From assembly GCF_030272615.1 (NCBI RefSeq), contig NC_081406.1, positions 471,252,400 to 471,316,399 of the forward strand: a stretch of 64,000 nucleotides of DNA, given 5' to 3'. The notes beneath the pieces are model-generated. The model ran no database searches. It had not been told where the DNA came from and saw only the letters and a program-made list of their open reading frames with translations. This stretch comes from Cryptomeria japonica. Taxonomy: Eukaryota > Streptophyta > Pinopsida > Cupressales > Cupressaceae. Made by a program: the position numbers and the translations under genes. Of this stretch, positions 11,100 to 22,689 are shown one piece after another. Each line of letters opens with the position of its first letter. Within the stretch, counting starts at the first letter, position 1.

Positions 11100-11865
11100 A
11101 GAGTATCGTCCAGACCTCATTTAAAAAGGGTATCTACGACAAGAGTATAATGGGAGGATTGGCGAATGAAATTTCTCTTTTGGTTCTTTGACAAGTCAAG
11201 AGGGAGTATATTATCTTTCAGGTATGTATAATTTTGGTCATAGCGGAAGGAATCATGCCCAACAAGGTGATAGATAGTTTGGGAATCAAGACAATTATAT
11301 GCACGGTAAAACAACTCTTCCACCAAGAATTCGTAACGCTCTTGATTTTCCTGTGTTTGAACTAGAGAAGCAAGTGTTACCATGGCGTCTATTGCTTTGT
11401 TGTCATTCCTCAGAATCTACTCAAAAGTTATTTTGACAAAGTATTTCTTGACATCATCAACCATCTTCTTATAAGGCATTAGATTTTCATCCTTTGTTTG
11501 ATAATCGTAATTGATTTGTTGATGATGGGTTGAGAGTCTCCAAAGACCTGAAGTTGTGTAATGTTTCATTCTATGGCCATTTTGATTCTTGTGACCAAAG
11601 CTTCATATTCTGTTGTGCTATTGGTACATGGAAAGCTTAATTTCTACGCTTTTAGAATTGTATGACCTTGTGGTGTGATGAATCGAATGCCTGCTCCTGA
11701 TCCATGATGTGTATAAGAACCATCAAAGTACAATTTTCATGTCTTTGTGGTGATCGTTAGGATATCAGCATCAGGAATTTCAATGTGTAAAGGATGATCA
11801 TCTTGAAGTGGTGTCTCTGCTAGTTGGCCTGCAATGACTTGTCCTTTGATAGCTTTTATATCCAC
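11100..11865 (-). pseudogene. Tat1 second (archaeal-type) RNase H and linker (decayed)
   Basis: After the first RNase H resumes on - at 11865 (VDIKAIKGQVIAGQL), a second RNase H follows: LYFDGSYTHHGSGAGI (about 11740-11690), TEYEAL (about 11620) and FGDSQ (about 11550). These give the D, E, D acidic set. The linker 11383-11117 includes LDLSKNQKRNFIRQSSHYTL, normal before integrase in this lineage. Tat elements are known to carry this extra domain between RNase H and integrase. Several stop codons are present. Confidence 0.8.
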
Positions 11866-11870
11866 ATACT

Positions 11871-12791
11871 TTTGGGCATTTGACACTCAATTGGTTGGTT
11901 TCACTATGTTGTCATTGATGGCAACATGGTATTGTGTTCCAGCTTCATGTTTTGGTTAAATTTTGTACCAGCAGACACTTCATAGATTCTACACTGGCAC
12001 CGATGGGACAAAAGGATTTCTTTGGTAACGAGTAATGCAGGCCGACATGGTTTAGTAAAATTTTATCGGTATTGGAGGCCGACATCTCTTGGATCCGACA
12101 TTGGCAATTGGCTTTAATATTTATGCATTTATGTTATTTGGCTGACATGTAATTTAATATTGTATATATCTTTGTAAGCCAACATAAGGCATGATAATTT
12201 GTATAGGGTATATAGGTCAATTTGATAGATCATTTTGATAGAGACATGAAAGAGGAGATTATGGATATGCGAATGTAATATGATGTGAAATATATCAAAG
12301 AGATTATGTCTGTGAGGATATTTATGTAAGGGTTTAGGGTTTCAGACCGGAATAGACAGAGCTTAAACCAAAACTGTATTTTGGCATAGAAGATGCTATC
12401 TTAGCAGTTCAACACTTCTCCGGATTGTAGTCTGGATTTATATGTAGTTAGTGAGGATCCTTTTTGTGATTGAGAAGTGTGCTCTAGGCTGTAAGCCTTC
12501 TTGCAAGTGCAGGCCCCTCATATTCTATAATATCTCTTCATATGGCCAGTGGATTGATATTGTGGGTCAAAAATCCCACCGTGGTTTTTCCTCTTTGAGG
12601 TTTTCCACGTATAATTATGTGTGTTATGGTTCTCATTTATGTGATTGGCCTATTGGTTGCTTTACTTCTTTTAATTTTGTATGTATTGGTATACCAGTTG
12701 GTGTATGCATGTTTTCATAAGGCTAAAATTAATCATTCTGGTATAGCACTGATTCACCCCCCCCCCCTCTCAGTGTTATTGGATTCCAACA
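11871..12791 (+). repeat. PL1 5' LTR
   Basis: 921 bp, matching 17770-18569 and 19699-19851. It has the GTGGG...CCCAC / GTGGTTTTTCC / TTTTCCACGT module at about 12560-12608, a run of C near 12760, and ends CCAACA before the primer binding site. The start is TTTGGGCATTTG, probably a decayed TGTTGGCATTTG. Confidence 0.88.
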
Positions 12792-12793
12792 AT

Positions 12794-12805
12794 TGGTATC
12801 AGAGC
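12794..12805 (+). other. PL1 primer binding site (tRNA-Met type)
   Basis: TGGTATCAGAGC two bases after the 5' LTR, complementary to the 3' end of initiator tRNA-Met. Same primer type as PL2, PL3, Chr1, Chr2 and Lard1. Confidence 0.85.
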
Positions 12806-12859
12806 CTTGTGCCTTAGAGGAAGTTTAACAGCTTGAGGAAGATCCTGAAACCATAATCC

Positions 12860-13980
12860 ATGGATATGGCTTTGGAGAAGCAACTTTAGATGGCACTTGA
12901 ATATTATGATGTTGAAAGTTTGAAGAACTTAAAGCTACAAGATGAATTGAATTCTACTAAGGAATTCATTCTTGTCCTACAAGAGAGGCTATCATCTGTT
13001 CAGGCTAGAAGGAAGGAAATTTTGCAAAGTTAGGATGATGAAGAGAAAGATGCACGCAAGGAACAATGTCCAAATTGAGTCAGGAGAACATGGTTATGAA
13101 AAATAAAATGCAAGTTATAACTATGAGGATGTCTAAGGAGATTGAGGACTAGAAGAAGAAGGAAGAAAATCTTGTTGTATCCCTGAAGAACAAATTTGAA
13201 GAATGTGGTAGGTTGGTTCATGAGAATGATATGTTGAGAACTGATTTAGTACAATCCCAGAGTAATGAACAAGAACTTGAGAGACAAATGATGATTTTGA
13301 GAGAAGATTGAACTACTGCAGGTCAGTATAAAGAAAAATTCAAGATTATCTCAGCACATCTAAATGAGTTATTGAAGAGACAAAGGCAGATTGGTGATTC
13401 CAATGGACTTGGATTTGAGCAAGGACAAAGTTTTGGTACTACTAATGAAGATCAAAACCATAAGGCACTGGTAAGGAAATTTAATGCTTATAAATTTAAT
13501 GGTAGATGTTTTGTTTGTAATAAATTTGGTCACATGGCTAGGCAATGTAGAAACAGAGCAAATCAGAACCCTGATTATGCTCCCGGTAAATGTTCTAAAT
13601 GTAATAAGTATGGTCATAAGACAGAGGATTGCAGAATGAATGTTAAATGCTATGCATGTGGAAAATTTGGACATATGTCTAATTAGTGCAGGTCAAGAAA
13701 TTTCATGGGTTTTAGCAAAGGAATTCAAAGGAACAATGTTACATGCTATGCATGTAATGAGGTTGGACATATTGCTAAATTCTGTAGAAGCAAAAATCCA
13801 CTGGTTCATAATGGAGGATCAAATGAGAAAGGAAAAGAGAAGGTTAGTTAAATCCAGCAAGCTCATCCTTGGAGATGGGTTAGGAAGACTGAAGAACAAT
13901 CATCAGGTGAAAATGCACTGGTTACTTATCCGACAGAAGAGGTTGCTCCTGCACCGACAGGTAGCTCTTCCGGTAACTGA
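12860..13980 (+). pseudogene. PL1 ORF1: Gag-like coiled-coil zinc-knuckle protein (decayed)
   Basis: From an ATG at 12860 the first 450 bp encode a Lys/Glu/Leu-rich helical region with several stops and a shifted frame. From 13372 an open stretch of 104 codons carries zinc knuckles CFVCNKFGHMARQC (13507-13548) and CSKCNKYGHKTEDC, and the start of a third, CYACGKFGHM. After TAG at 13684-13686 and a further CYACNEVGHIAKFC (about 13748-13790) come Ser/Pro-rich residues. Four CCHC knuckles after a coiled coil match ORF1 of PL2 and PL3. Knuckles of this kind bind RNA in Gag proteins; that role is inferred here. The 3' end is uncertain. Confidence 0.75.
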
Positions 13981-14393
13981 GGCAGATGCCTTAAGGGTAG
14001 GCAAAATTCAAGAAGATGTTGCATGTTCCTCAGGAAGAGATTCTGGAAGACGTCCCAGACATTGGAGATGATTATCCGACATGGATATGTTTTGTGCGAG
14101 ATCCGGTATCTTTCATCGACAGTCATTTATGTCAATGGAAGATTAGGGTTTTTCATGGAGGTTAAAAGGTTGAATTCACTTCATTATTGATCACCTTGCA
14201 TTCAAAGCGATTCCAGAGCGACTAAGAGCAATCAAAGGCATTACAGAGCAATCATATTTCTTCTTGAGTGATTTCACTGGTGTCTGGAAGAATTTGTTGG
14301 AGGTTTTGACCGAAAGCAATCAAAAGGTATTTATCTTTAAACATGAAAGCATAATCTTCATCTATTCATACTTTTGTTGCAAACCTGACTATA

Positions 14394-17300
14394 GTGGAGG
14401 TTAAGGACCGCCCCAGGCCAATTTTCAAGCGGTATCCACATGTGGCTACCCTGAAAGATTTGGTTGGAGCATTTTCCCATGTTTTGGAGGGAGTTTTCTA
14501 TGTAGAAGATGTTAGGGCATATATTCACTATCACATTGAGGACTTGGGAACTTCTGAAATTAAGGGCATGTATATGAGTGAGATGATGGGAGAATCTCGA
14601 AAGATCAAACAAGCATACAAATACATTGAAGACTGAGGGTTTACCGACATTTTGGATATTCCAAAATTTGAAGATGAGATAATCAGATATGTTTTGAGAA
14701 GAGTACATGGGGAATTTATATGGTTAGACAGACCTTACAAAATCACCAAGGAAGTCATCCGGGCAATCACTAGTTTACCATCGGTTGGGCAACATCCAAG
14801 CAAGAAGGTTTCAAATGATTTAGTGAACAAAATCACCAGCGTGACATCTGATAGAAGATCTATGAGAGTGAGCACTATTACCGACACGGACATCAGATTC
14901 GGTAGCATGATCATCAGGTATAAGGTAACTCAGTCAAACTAGCTGAATTCTATTTCCAGTTCATGTGTTTTAGCTGCATACAAAATAATGAGAGAGGATG
15001 TGAAATTGGATCTATGTGGTTGGATGCTTGATAAGTTGTTAATAAACCTAGGAAAGATTAAGGGAGATAAGAAGGGTACATTCCGGTATGGTAACTTGAT
15101 AGTTTGCTTAATGTTATATTTCATGAAAGATACACCTGATTTTGGTAAAAGGCAATGGGCATTTGACATCCCAGTAGGAAGACAGTTGAGACAGTCAATT
15201 ATTTCTTTAGGAAGTCAGAGAGATGATAAGGTATGGGGATATTTCAAAGCATTCTAGAAATATATGAGGTCTAGGGTACGGGTACCTAAGAATATTGTAG
15301 AAAAATATTCAAGTGACATATGCTTCATGGTGAAGAAGGATGAGACACTTATGGAAGCAATTAAGCCCCGAAAGATTTGGATTGAAGAAATGGGCTATGA
15401 GGTGGATGCACAGATTCTTGATGCCTATGCAAAAATATTGATTGATGCACCAATTGATGAGGCAGAGAATCTCTGTGGTACTGCACAACAAAAAACACAT
15501 GAGGTTAAACCGGAAGAAGAGAGAGCAGCAAGAAGGAAAAGCAAGAATATTTCTTGAGAAGGTCTCATAGGATATTAAGGCATTAATTGATGTTGTCCCG
15601 GAGAAAGATAGGAAGAGGAAGAATCTAGGAGTACACATTGAGCCTGTTACTGCTGAGTCTAAATCTGAGGATGACACACCGTTGGCATTCAAGAGGGTTG
15701 TGAGAAATAAAATAGAGGAAACAAATGTTGAAGCTAAAAAGCAACCGGTTTGGAAGGTTACATTCAAAATACTGGCACAAAAGCAAGCACCAATGGTAAC
15801 CACTTCAGCTGCATCTGGCACTGTAAAGAGGAAGAAGAAGAATGACATTGATTCTGGTAAGGTTCCACCTAAAACTTGTGCAGAATTAGTAGATGAAATC
15901 ACTAAGGATGGCATGTTAAATAATGTATAGTTCTACTATGATCATTTATAAGAGGATGAACAAAGAGAGGTAGAGGAAGCAATCTTATTATACTTGGATA
16001 TTTATAAGAAAGCCTTAATAGAAATAGAAAATCAAATACCGGATGAGTTGTATAATATGCTAGATGCTAGAAGACTGTAAGCATATTAAAATTCAAGAGC
16101 TATTATCTATTTGTGTTACTATTGCTCTAGATGAAATGGAAAAGATAATTGAGGTGGAAGATAGAAATTTTTTTAATAGCAAACATAGAAAAACTAGTCT
16201 GATGCTAGGAAGGGTAAATGAAATAATAAAGGAAACTCAAATAGCATGGGTTAAATTCCTTGGAGAGAATAGAGGATTCTTTACTTCACCGGAAACCAAG
16301 ACAAACACTATTGACACCCCGGTTGAAGGAAAAGGAAAGGGGATTATGGGTACTTCACCCTCAGTTTTGAAAAATATTAAGATAGTGGAAATCAAGCCCT
16401 TGGTTGACATAGATGTACAGACAAACATTGAGATATTGGTTAACACAGAGAGTGAACAAGTTAATGTTGTACATGATACTAATATTGAGAATAAAAATCC
16501 TCCGGATAAAAATGTAGAAGTTGAGGTTACAATTCCTATAGAGGAACCGATAGTTACACAGACTGCACCAAGTGGTGAAGCCACCAGTGCAAGTGAGGAA
16601 GCTATAAAGGATAAATCTTCAGAAGAGGAGAAAGGAGAATCCGGCAGGGAGCCGGTAGTTGGTCCATCATTTTTGTCAATTGACACTTCATAGGTTGAAA
16701 AGAAAAACATAACATAGATGAGTCCTACTGAACTCATGATGATGGCAGCACAAAAACTAATGAAGGAAGGATCTACAAATAAAGGGATTATTGATCAATC
16801 AATCACTATTTTACACAAACTAGTCCCGGAGTGCAAGAATGACAATGAAGTGAGCCCATCCAGAAAGCTTAAGATAATTACTGAGCATATTTCAAAGGAT
16901 TTTAGATCCTTACAATATATTTCAAACCGACAAGCATTGGAGAGGTTTACTCAGGTTAACAGAGCTGTATTTGATCAGGTAATTGAATCAGAGAAGAAAA
17001 ATATTGATGAGAAGTTGAAACTAATAGAAAATTCTTTGAAGTAATGTACAAATATTTATAGGGTATGTTGTAACATTGATATACTTACAACTAATGTGGA
17101 TAAGAAGATAAAAGAACTTCAAGAGAAAACTACAAATATAGCTAATTCTTTTGACAGATTGATTTCATTGATTACATCCATTGATGATCAAATTTTGATT
17201 TTGGAAAACCAAATTTCTGTTCTTGAGAAGGAAAGAGACAAAATTATCAAAAGAGCCAGAAGTCTGAGAGGCTTGGTGAGTCCCCAGTTGGATTCACTCA

Positions 17301-17494
17301 ATGTACATAAGAAAGAGTGTATGGATATGGTGGAAAAGCCCACACCGGCAGAGGTAAATGAGAAAGATTCATTTGTACATATACTAAATGGACTTGTATC
17401 CATTTCTGGCTTTTTCAAAACAGGTTGGGATACCTATCTTGAGCTACTGGAGAAGGCTTATCCAAAAATTCTAAAATTAGTTAAGCTCCGGTAA
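14394..17494 (+). pseudogene. PL1 ORF2: large unassigned protein shared by PL elements (decayed)
   Basis: About 1,030 codons with stops and at least one frameshift. Blocks shared with PL2 and PL3, in order: RPRPIFKR near the start; YVLRRVHGEF and DRPYKITKEVI at about 14685-14760; FRYGNLIVCLMLYF near 15080; VWGYFKAF and VEKYSSDICFMVKKDE at 15230-15340; EEMGYEVDAQILDAYAKIL at about 15380-15440; a basic linker; EDEQREVEEAI and DELYNMLDAR at 15950-16070; an acidic Thr/Ser-rich part (16300-16690); and a C-terminal coiled coil (17096-17350). No RT, protease, integrase or RNase H motif. The start is unclear: the ATG seems lost and similarity begins just before 14394. Function unknown. Confidence 0.7.
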
Positions 17495-17568
17495 GATATT
17501 TTGAGATATTCATTGTACAGTTTTTTGAATCTTTGACATTCTTTTTAGAGTTTTTTATGGCATTGATG

Positions 17569-17769
17569 TCAAAGGGGGAGTGATATAGATGTAAAAATAG
17601 AAGGATTTGTATACATTAGGGGGAGATATAGAGTTATGGAGTTATGGAGATGTGGATTATTTTGCATTAATGAATATTCAGCTCAGGGGGAGCAGGCAGG
17701 ATGAAATTGGTAGATGAAACCTTGACCATTTTTCACATGAGTGTTGTCATCAATGCCAAAGGGGGGGAT
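17569..17769 (+). other. PL1 polypurine tract and three similar upstream tracts
   Basis: AAAGGGGGGGAT at 17758-17769 abuts the 3' LTR and is the likely plus-strand primer. Similar G-rich runs lie at about 17569 (aaagggggag), 17618 (tagggggaga) and 17685 (cagggggagc). The first and last follow 'gatgtc' or 'aatgcc', so part of the LTR-proximal segment may be duplicated. Confidence 0.6.
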
Positions 17770-19851
17770 TATTGGCATTTGACACTCAATTGGTTGGTTT
17801 CACTATGTTGTCATTGATGGAAACATGGTATTATGTTTCGGCTTCATTTTTTGGTTCAGTTGTGTACCGATGGGCACTTCACAGGTTCTACACTGGTACT
17901 GCAACCGGCTGGACAGAAGGATTTATTTTGTAACTAGCAATGCAGGCCGACATGGTTTAGTAAAAGGTTATCGATATTGGAGGCTGACATCTCTTGGATC
18001 TAGCATCGGCAATTGGCTTTAATATTTATGCATTTATGTTATCTAGCCAACATGTAATTTAATATTGTATATATCTTTGTAAGCCGACATAAGGCATGAT
18101 AATTTGTATAGGGTATATAGGTCAGTTTGAAAGATCATTTTGATAGAGACATGAAAGAGGAGATTATGGATATATGAATGTAATATGATGCAAAATATGT
18201 CAGAGAGATTATGTATGTGAGGATATTTATGTAAGGGTTATTCTGGTAAAGGGTTTAGGGTTTCAGACTAGAACAGATAGTTTTTAAATCGGAACTGTAT
18301 TTTGGCATAGAAGATGTTATCTTAGCAGTTCAACACTTCTCCAGATTGTAGTCTGGAATTATATGTAGTCGGTGAGGCTCCTTTTTGTGATTGAGCAGTG
18401 TGCTCTAGGCTGTAAGCCTTCCTGCAAGTGCAAGCCCCTCATATTCTGTAATATCTCTTCATATGGCCAGTGGATTGATATTGTGGGTCACAAATCCCAC
18501 CGTGGTTTTTCCTCTTTGAGTTTTTCCATGTATAATTTTGTGTTTTATGGTTCTCATTTATGTGATTAATGTTAGGAACCGGGAAGGACAACTGAGAGGG
18601 GGGGTGAATCAATTGTCAATAAATTGCAACCCAAAACAAATTATTCCAACTTAAAACTCAGTGTCGGTAAAACATATTAATAGTTATAGTATTACCGGTA
18701 CAACTTAATGCATGAAATAGAAAGAGAAACAACATCCACAACACATGACACAAAGATTTTGACGTGGAAACCTAATAAGGGGAAATACCATGGTGGTAAA
18801 CATTACCCACAATCAGATGATACTACTACAGATAGTAAGTGAATACAATAATGGGGTCTGCACATGCAGAAAGGCTAACCACCTAGAGCTCACTGCTCAA
18901 TCAAAAAATTAGGAGTCACACTAACTACACAGTTGGATGGTAAAATCCAATAACAATGTACTGGTTCAATTTAGCATCTTCAATGCCGGATTCAGTGTCG
19001 ATTTAAGTTCTACACATGAGGACCAAACACCTTCATAATCTTTAACAACCTTCCTTCAACCTTCAAATGATATCTGCGTGATTCGTACAAGAATCTGCTT
19101 ATTTTGGCTCTTCACAATAATCTTCAATATACGCACATACTCACACACACTTCTTCCAAATAAGATCTTACAATTATTTATACAAAACCTAAGACCTAAT
19201 CATTAGGTCAGCTCCCAAAAGACATTACAATTAAATCAATTACAAAATAAGTCTTGGTGCAATACAATATGTCGGCCTAATACATTTACACATTATCCAA
19301 TCAATAAATCCTTTCCAAATCATGTCATGTTGATCTGGAACATGTTTTCCTATGCCGGTTCATAACCTAGACCTATATGTCGATTAAGGCAAATATGTGA
19401 ACCCGATCAGACCAATATGCAAAATGCCAAATGCAAACATCCCAATCCATGTCTTTGACATAACCAAATGATCTCCAGATGATAACAAGTCATCACCAAC
19501 TTCCTAAGTTGTCGGTGAAACAAATACCAGTAACTGTGCATAAGCCAATATCCATGTTGGGACCACAATGTGTCGGTTCATCAACAAACCAATATAACTA
19601 GAGTGCCAAATCAATAATGTAGACCTCCAGAAAGATAAGTGTTGACATCAATGACAAAACCAATGTAACACATGATGAAGTCATCCATAATACCAACAAT
19701 TGGCTTATTGGTTGCTTTACTTCTTTCAATTTTGTATGTACCAGTATACCGTTTGGTGTATGCATATTTTAATAAGGCTAAAATTGAACATTTCAGTATA
19801 AAACTGATTCACCCCCCCCCCCCCCCTTCTCAGTGTTATTGGATTCTAAAA
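17770..19851 (+). repeat. PL1 3' LTR, interrupted by a solo LTR
   Basis: 17770-18569 and 19699-19851 together match the 5' LTR. The sequence between is a separate LTR on -. A run of 16 C (19812-19827) extends the shorter C run of the 5' LTR. The right end reads GGATTCTAAAA against GGATTCCAACA in the 5' LTR, followed by ATACT. Confidence 0.85.
18570..19698 (-). mobile_element. Solo LTR inside the PL1 3' LTR
   Basis: On - it runs TGTTGGTATTATGG...GGTTCCTAACA, 1,129 bp. The target-site duplication is ATTAA (18565-18569) and ATTGG (19699-19703), compared with ATTGG at the same place in the uninterrupted 5' LTR. It carries the GTGGG.../GTGGTATTTCCCC/GTTTCCACGT module and a C/T-rich end on -. The first 300 bp resemble 50816-51120, so both are one family. 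A lone LTR with a target duplication is the usual product of LTR-LTR recombination. Confidence 0.82.
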
Positions 19852-19856
19852 ATACT

Positions 19857-20334
19857 CAATATCAAACTCGCTTAGGATCCTGATCCATTTTGCTAATCTT
19901 CCTATTAATGTCGCCTTGCTGAGCGAATACTTCAAGGGATCAATTTTAGCAATCAGCTTGATGGAGTGAGATAGTAGATAGTGTCTCAATTTTTGAGAAG
20001 CAAACACTACCACCAAGCATGCATTTTCTATTGGTGAATAGCTAAGCTCGTATCCCACTAATGTTCTTTTGATGTAGTAGATGCTCGTTCTTTTCCTTCA
20101 TTATCCTATTGTGCGAGAAGAACTCCTAATGATACTTTTGTGGATGATACATATAGCAACAACAACTTTTCTGGAATTGGTGACATTAGGATCGATGGTT
20201 GCATGAGATAGCCCTTGATCTTGTTGAATGCTTCTTCACATTGATTATCCCATTTGAAATTAACATTTTTTGTACAATAGATGAGTAAATTGTTGACATT
20301 TATCTGCTAGTTGAGCAACAAATCTTTTGATTGA
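19857..20334 (-). pseudogene. Tat1 first RNase H (decayed)
   Basis: On -, GYELSYSPIENACLVVVFASQKLRHYL (split here as GYELSYSPIEN and FASQKLRHYL) at 20055-19970 and WIRILSEFDIEY at 19893-19858 match the Ty3/Gypsy RNase H. The first acidic block (about 20250-20200) is degenerate. It is cut by PL1 at 19856 and resumes at 11865. Confidence 0.78.
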
Positions 20335-21200
20335 CTATAGTCTTCCTTGGAGTGATCTGAGTTGATTGATATTCTTGGGAGATACCATTTCTATGATTTC
20401 TTTGACCTTGGTTGGATCTACTTCGATACCCCTAGTTGAAATAATGTATCCCAATAGCTTACCTAAAGTAACAACAAAGGCACATTTCTTGGGATTGAGC
20501 CATAGCTTGTACTGTTCTAACCAGTCAACAATCTTTTCTAGTATTCCTATATGTTCTTCTTTGTTGTATGATTTGGCCAATATGTCATCTACATATTCTT
20601 CCATGAATGTATGCATCATGTCATGGAATATCATTTTCATAACTCTCTAATATGTAGCACCTGCGTTCTTTAGTCCAAATGACATGATGTTCCAATAGAA
20701 AGTACCCCATGGACATGTGAAAGTTGTCTTGTCTTGATCTTCAGGTGCTATTTTAATCTGATTGTATTCTAAGAAACCATCCATTAGAGAAAATATGGAA
20801 TATCCAACAGTTAAATCTACAATGATGTCAATATTAGGCAAAGGAAAGTCATTCTTTGGACATGCATTATTGAGGTCTCTGAAGTCTATGCATACTCTGA
20901 TACTTTTATCTGGTTTGGAAATAGGAATGATGTTTGATACCCATTTAGGATATGCTACAGGTCTGATGAATCCTACATCCAGTAATTTCCTTAGTTCTTC
21001 TTTTACAAGAAGAGTGATATGAGGATTCATCTTCCTTAATTTTTGTTTAACTAGTTTGGCTCTTGGACTGACATTTAAGTGATGCATAATAAGATCTGGA
21101 TCCAACTTTGGCATTTTTGCATATGACTAGGCGAAATTGATTTGTCGTCATTTGAAGAAGTCCATATATTGATGCATTTCTTTTTCTCATAGAGAAGTTT
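20335..21200 (-). pseudogene. Tat1 reverse transcriptase (decayed)
   Basis: ORF 21114-20647 on - begins at LDPDLIMHHLNV. It contains SKPDKSIRVCIDFRDLN with the first catalytic Asp region, CPKNDFPLPNID, DQDKTTFTCPWGTF and FGLKNAGATY. After one TAG (expected Gln) ORF 20640-20335 continues with YVDDIL (YVDD at 20595-20584), LNPKKCAF and LLGYIISTRGIEVD. These are the standard RT blocks in order and full length. The enzyme copies element RNA into cDNA. A single nonsense codon between the two parts is the main visible damage here. Confidence 0.9.
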
Positions 21201-22680
21201 CTAGATGTATAATCTTTGGTTGCTTTGTTGTCCCAATGTTAGCTACCTATGTTGGCTCGATCAAAATGGATGACCTTTCTTGATAGTATTCAAGTAAGGT
21301 GTCAAATCTCCCATCTTCTGACACCTCGAGGAGGTTTTCAACGTTAAAATGCATCCTTTATTTTTACTTTTTCTCGGTCTAATGTTGTCAATAAATGGTT
21401 TTCAGCATTAGACCTGATATTTTTTTCTTTATTTTCACTTTTGCAACTAAGAGATTTGGCACCCACTGACTGGAAGATGCGTTGTTGAAATTCCTAGTGA
21501 AATTTGTTGCGAGTTTGATTGCATTAAGACATAAGGATATGGCATGGTCATTAGGAAAGGTATCAATGACAATATGTCTTTCATTTTCCTAATCGATAAG
21601 TTTAGGATGGATTAGAGGTAAGGGGTCCTCAGGTTGAGATGCTTCAGAGGTATTAAGGGTCATGATAGAGATGTCAAAGTTTTTGATATGTATTTCAATG
21701 TCTAGAATGATACTCTCGTTAGAATGACCTCTCGCAAGTAGCTCCTGATTATCCTCGATTAAGTCCAAGTCAACCAAATGTGATTCTAATTCAAGTGGGC
21801 TAGTTCCTAACGTTTACCCTATATACGCATGAACTACATCGACACCTACATCTTCCTCAAATCAATTTTCTTCCACAGATTGTTTAGAATGATAGGAATC
21901 ACATTCCCATTCATTAGAATTTATCTCACTTGCAGCTTGCAATCTAGATATTTGTTCATATAGTGTTTGATTTGTTTCTTCTCTCATATTCAACTTCCTC
22001 TGGGCTGATATTGAGTTTTTTCAACCTTGCTATCAGCTCTCCTTGATTTGTACGAGCTTCTTGTCTATTTTGGTTAATATTTAACTCTTCTTGGGAAGTG
22101 CCTTTAGTTTTTTTTTTCCTGTTGATTAGAAGCTTTCTTCTTTTTCCATGTCATGTTTGTTTGTTCTCATTGTTTGGAATATGTTTCTTCCCTTTCAATT
22201 GCAAGTTGTTCTTGTCTGTTATCATGTTCATCTTGTTGTTGGCTAGAAGATGTGTCTTCTTGTAGAGTAACCTGTCCATACCCTAAGCCTAATTTATCTA
22301 TAGCCTGCTGAGTATGAGGTTGGATAGGTTCTGAGATACCTTCTTTTCTTTTTCCTATAGGACTTGTTCTAGTCTATCCCATTTTCTGAAGGAGGTTAAA
22401 TCATTTTCCATACTTTTTAGTGGGTATTCTAACATTATTGATCCTTTGTTGGACTTCATCATCCTTGTATAGCCACTGTAGCACATCTTTGTCTTTTGTT
22501 TCCTCTGATAAGGTCCCATCACTAACAAATTCTCCATCAAATATTGGAAGATGTTTCACAATTGGTTGTTGTTTAGAGTTTGATGGTTTTCCATAGGATT
22601 TAGGAGAAAGTGGTAACTGTGATAGTGAATATTCTTCAATCCCTCGATCTCTTGGTTGCATTTGTTTTTCCATACGTGAC
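21201..22680 (-). pseudogene. Tat1 protease-RT linker (decayed)
   Basis: Charged linker on -, with the blocks DVLQWLYKDDEVQQRI (near 22500), a G-patch-like KLGLGYGQ (near 22290) and DLIEDNQELL (21765). Stops and a frameshift separate them. Linkers with such a Gly-rich block are common between protease and RT in this lineage. No enzyme motif. Confidence 0.55.
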
Positions 22681-22689
22681 AAAATTGAG

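Larger units (their letters stand above)
11871..19851 (+). mobile_element. PL1: pol-less LTR element with ORF1 and ORF2
   Basis: 5' LTR 11871-12791, PBS 12794-12805, ORF1 about 12860-13980, ORF2 about 14394-17494, polypurine tract 17758-17769 and 3' LTR 17770-19851 with a solo LTR inserted. Target-site duplication is ATACT at 11866-11870 and 19852-19856. Removing PL1 restores the Tat1 RNase H phrase FDIEYVDIKAIKGQ on -. The internal region is 4,978 bp and has no protease, RT, RNase H or integrase in any frame. It is therefore complete in its borders but could move only with enzymes from another element. Confidence 0.88.

Noticed and set aside
12784-12806. TGGTATCAGAGC sites as possible tRNA genes
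   Set aside because: They match only the primer-binding complement of the tRNA 3' end, next to LTRs; no cloverleaf follows.
15309-15914. 201-codon ORF on -
   Set aside because: Antisense to PL1 ORF2, whose sense frame is supported by similarity to PL2 and PL3.
16237-16737. 166-codon ORF on -
   Set aside because: Also antisense to PL1 ORF2; no recognisable content.
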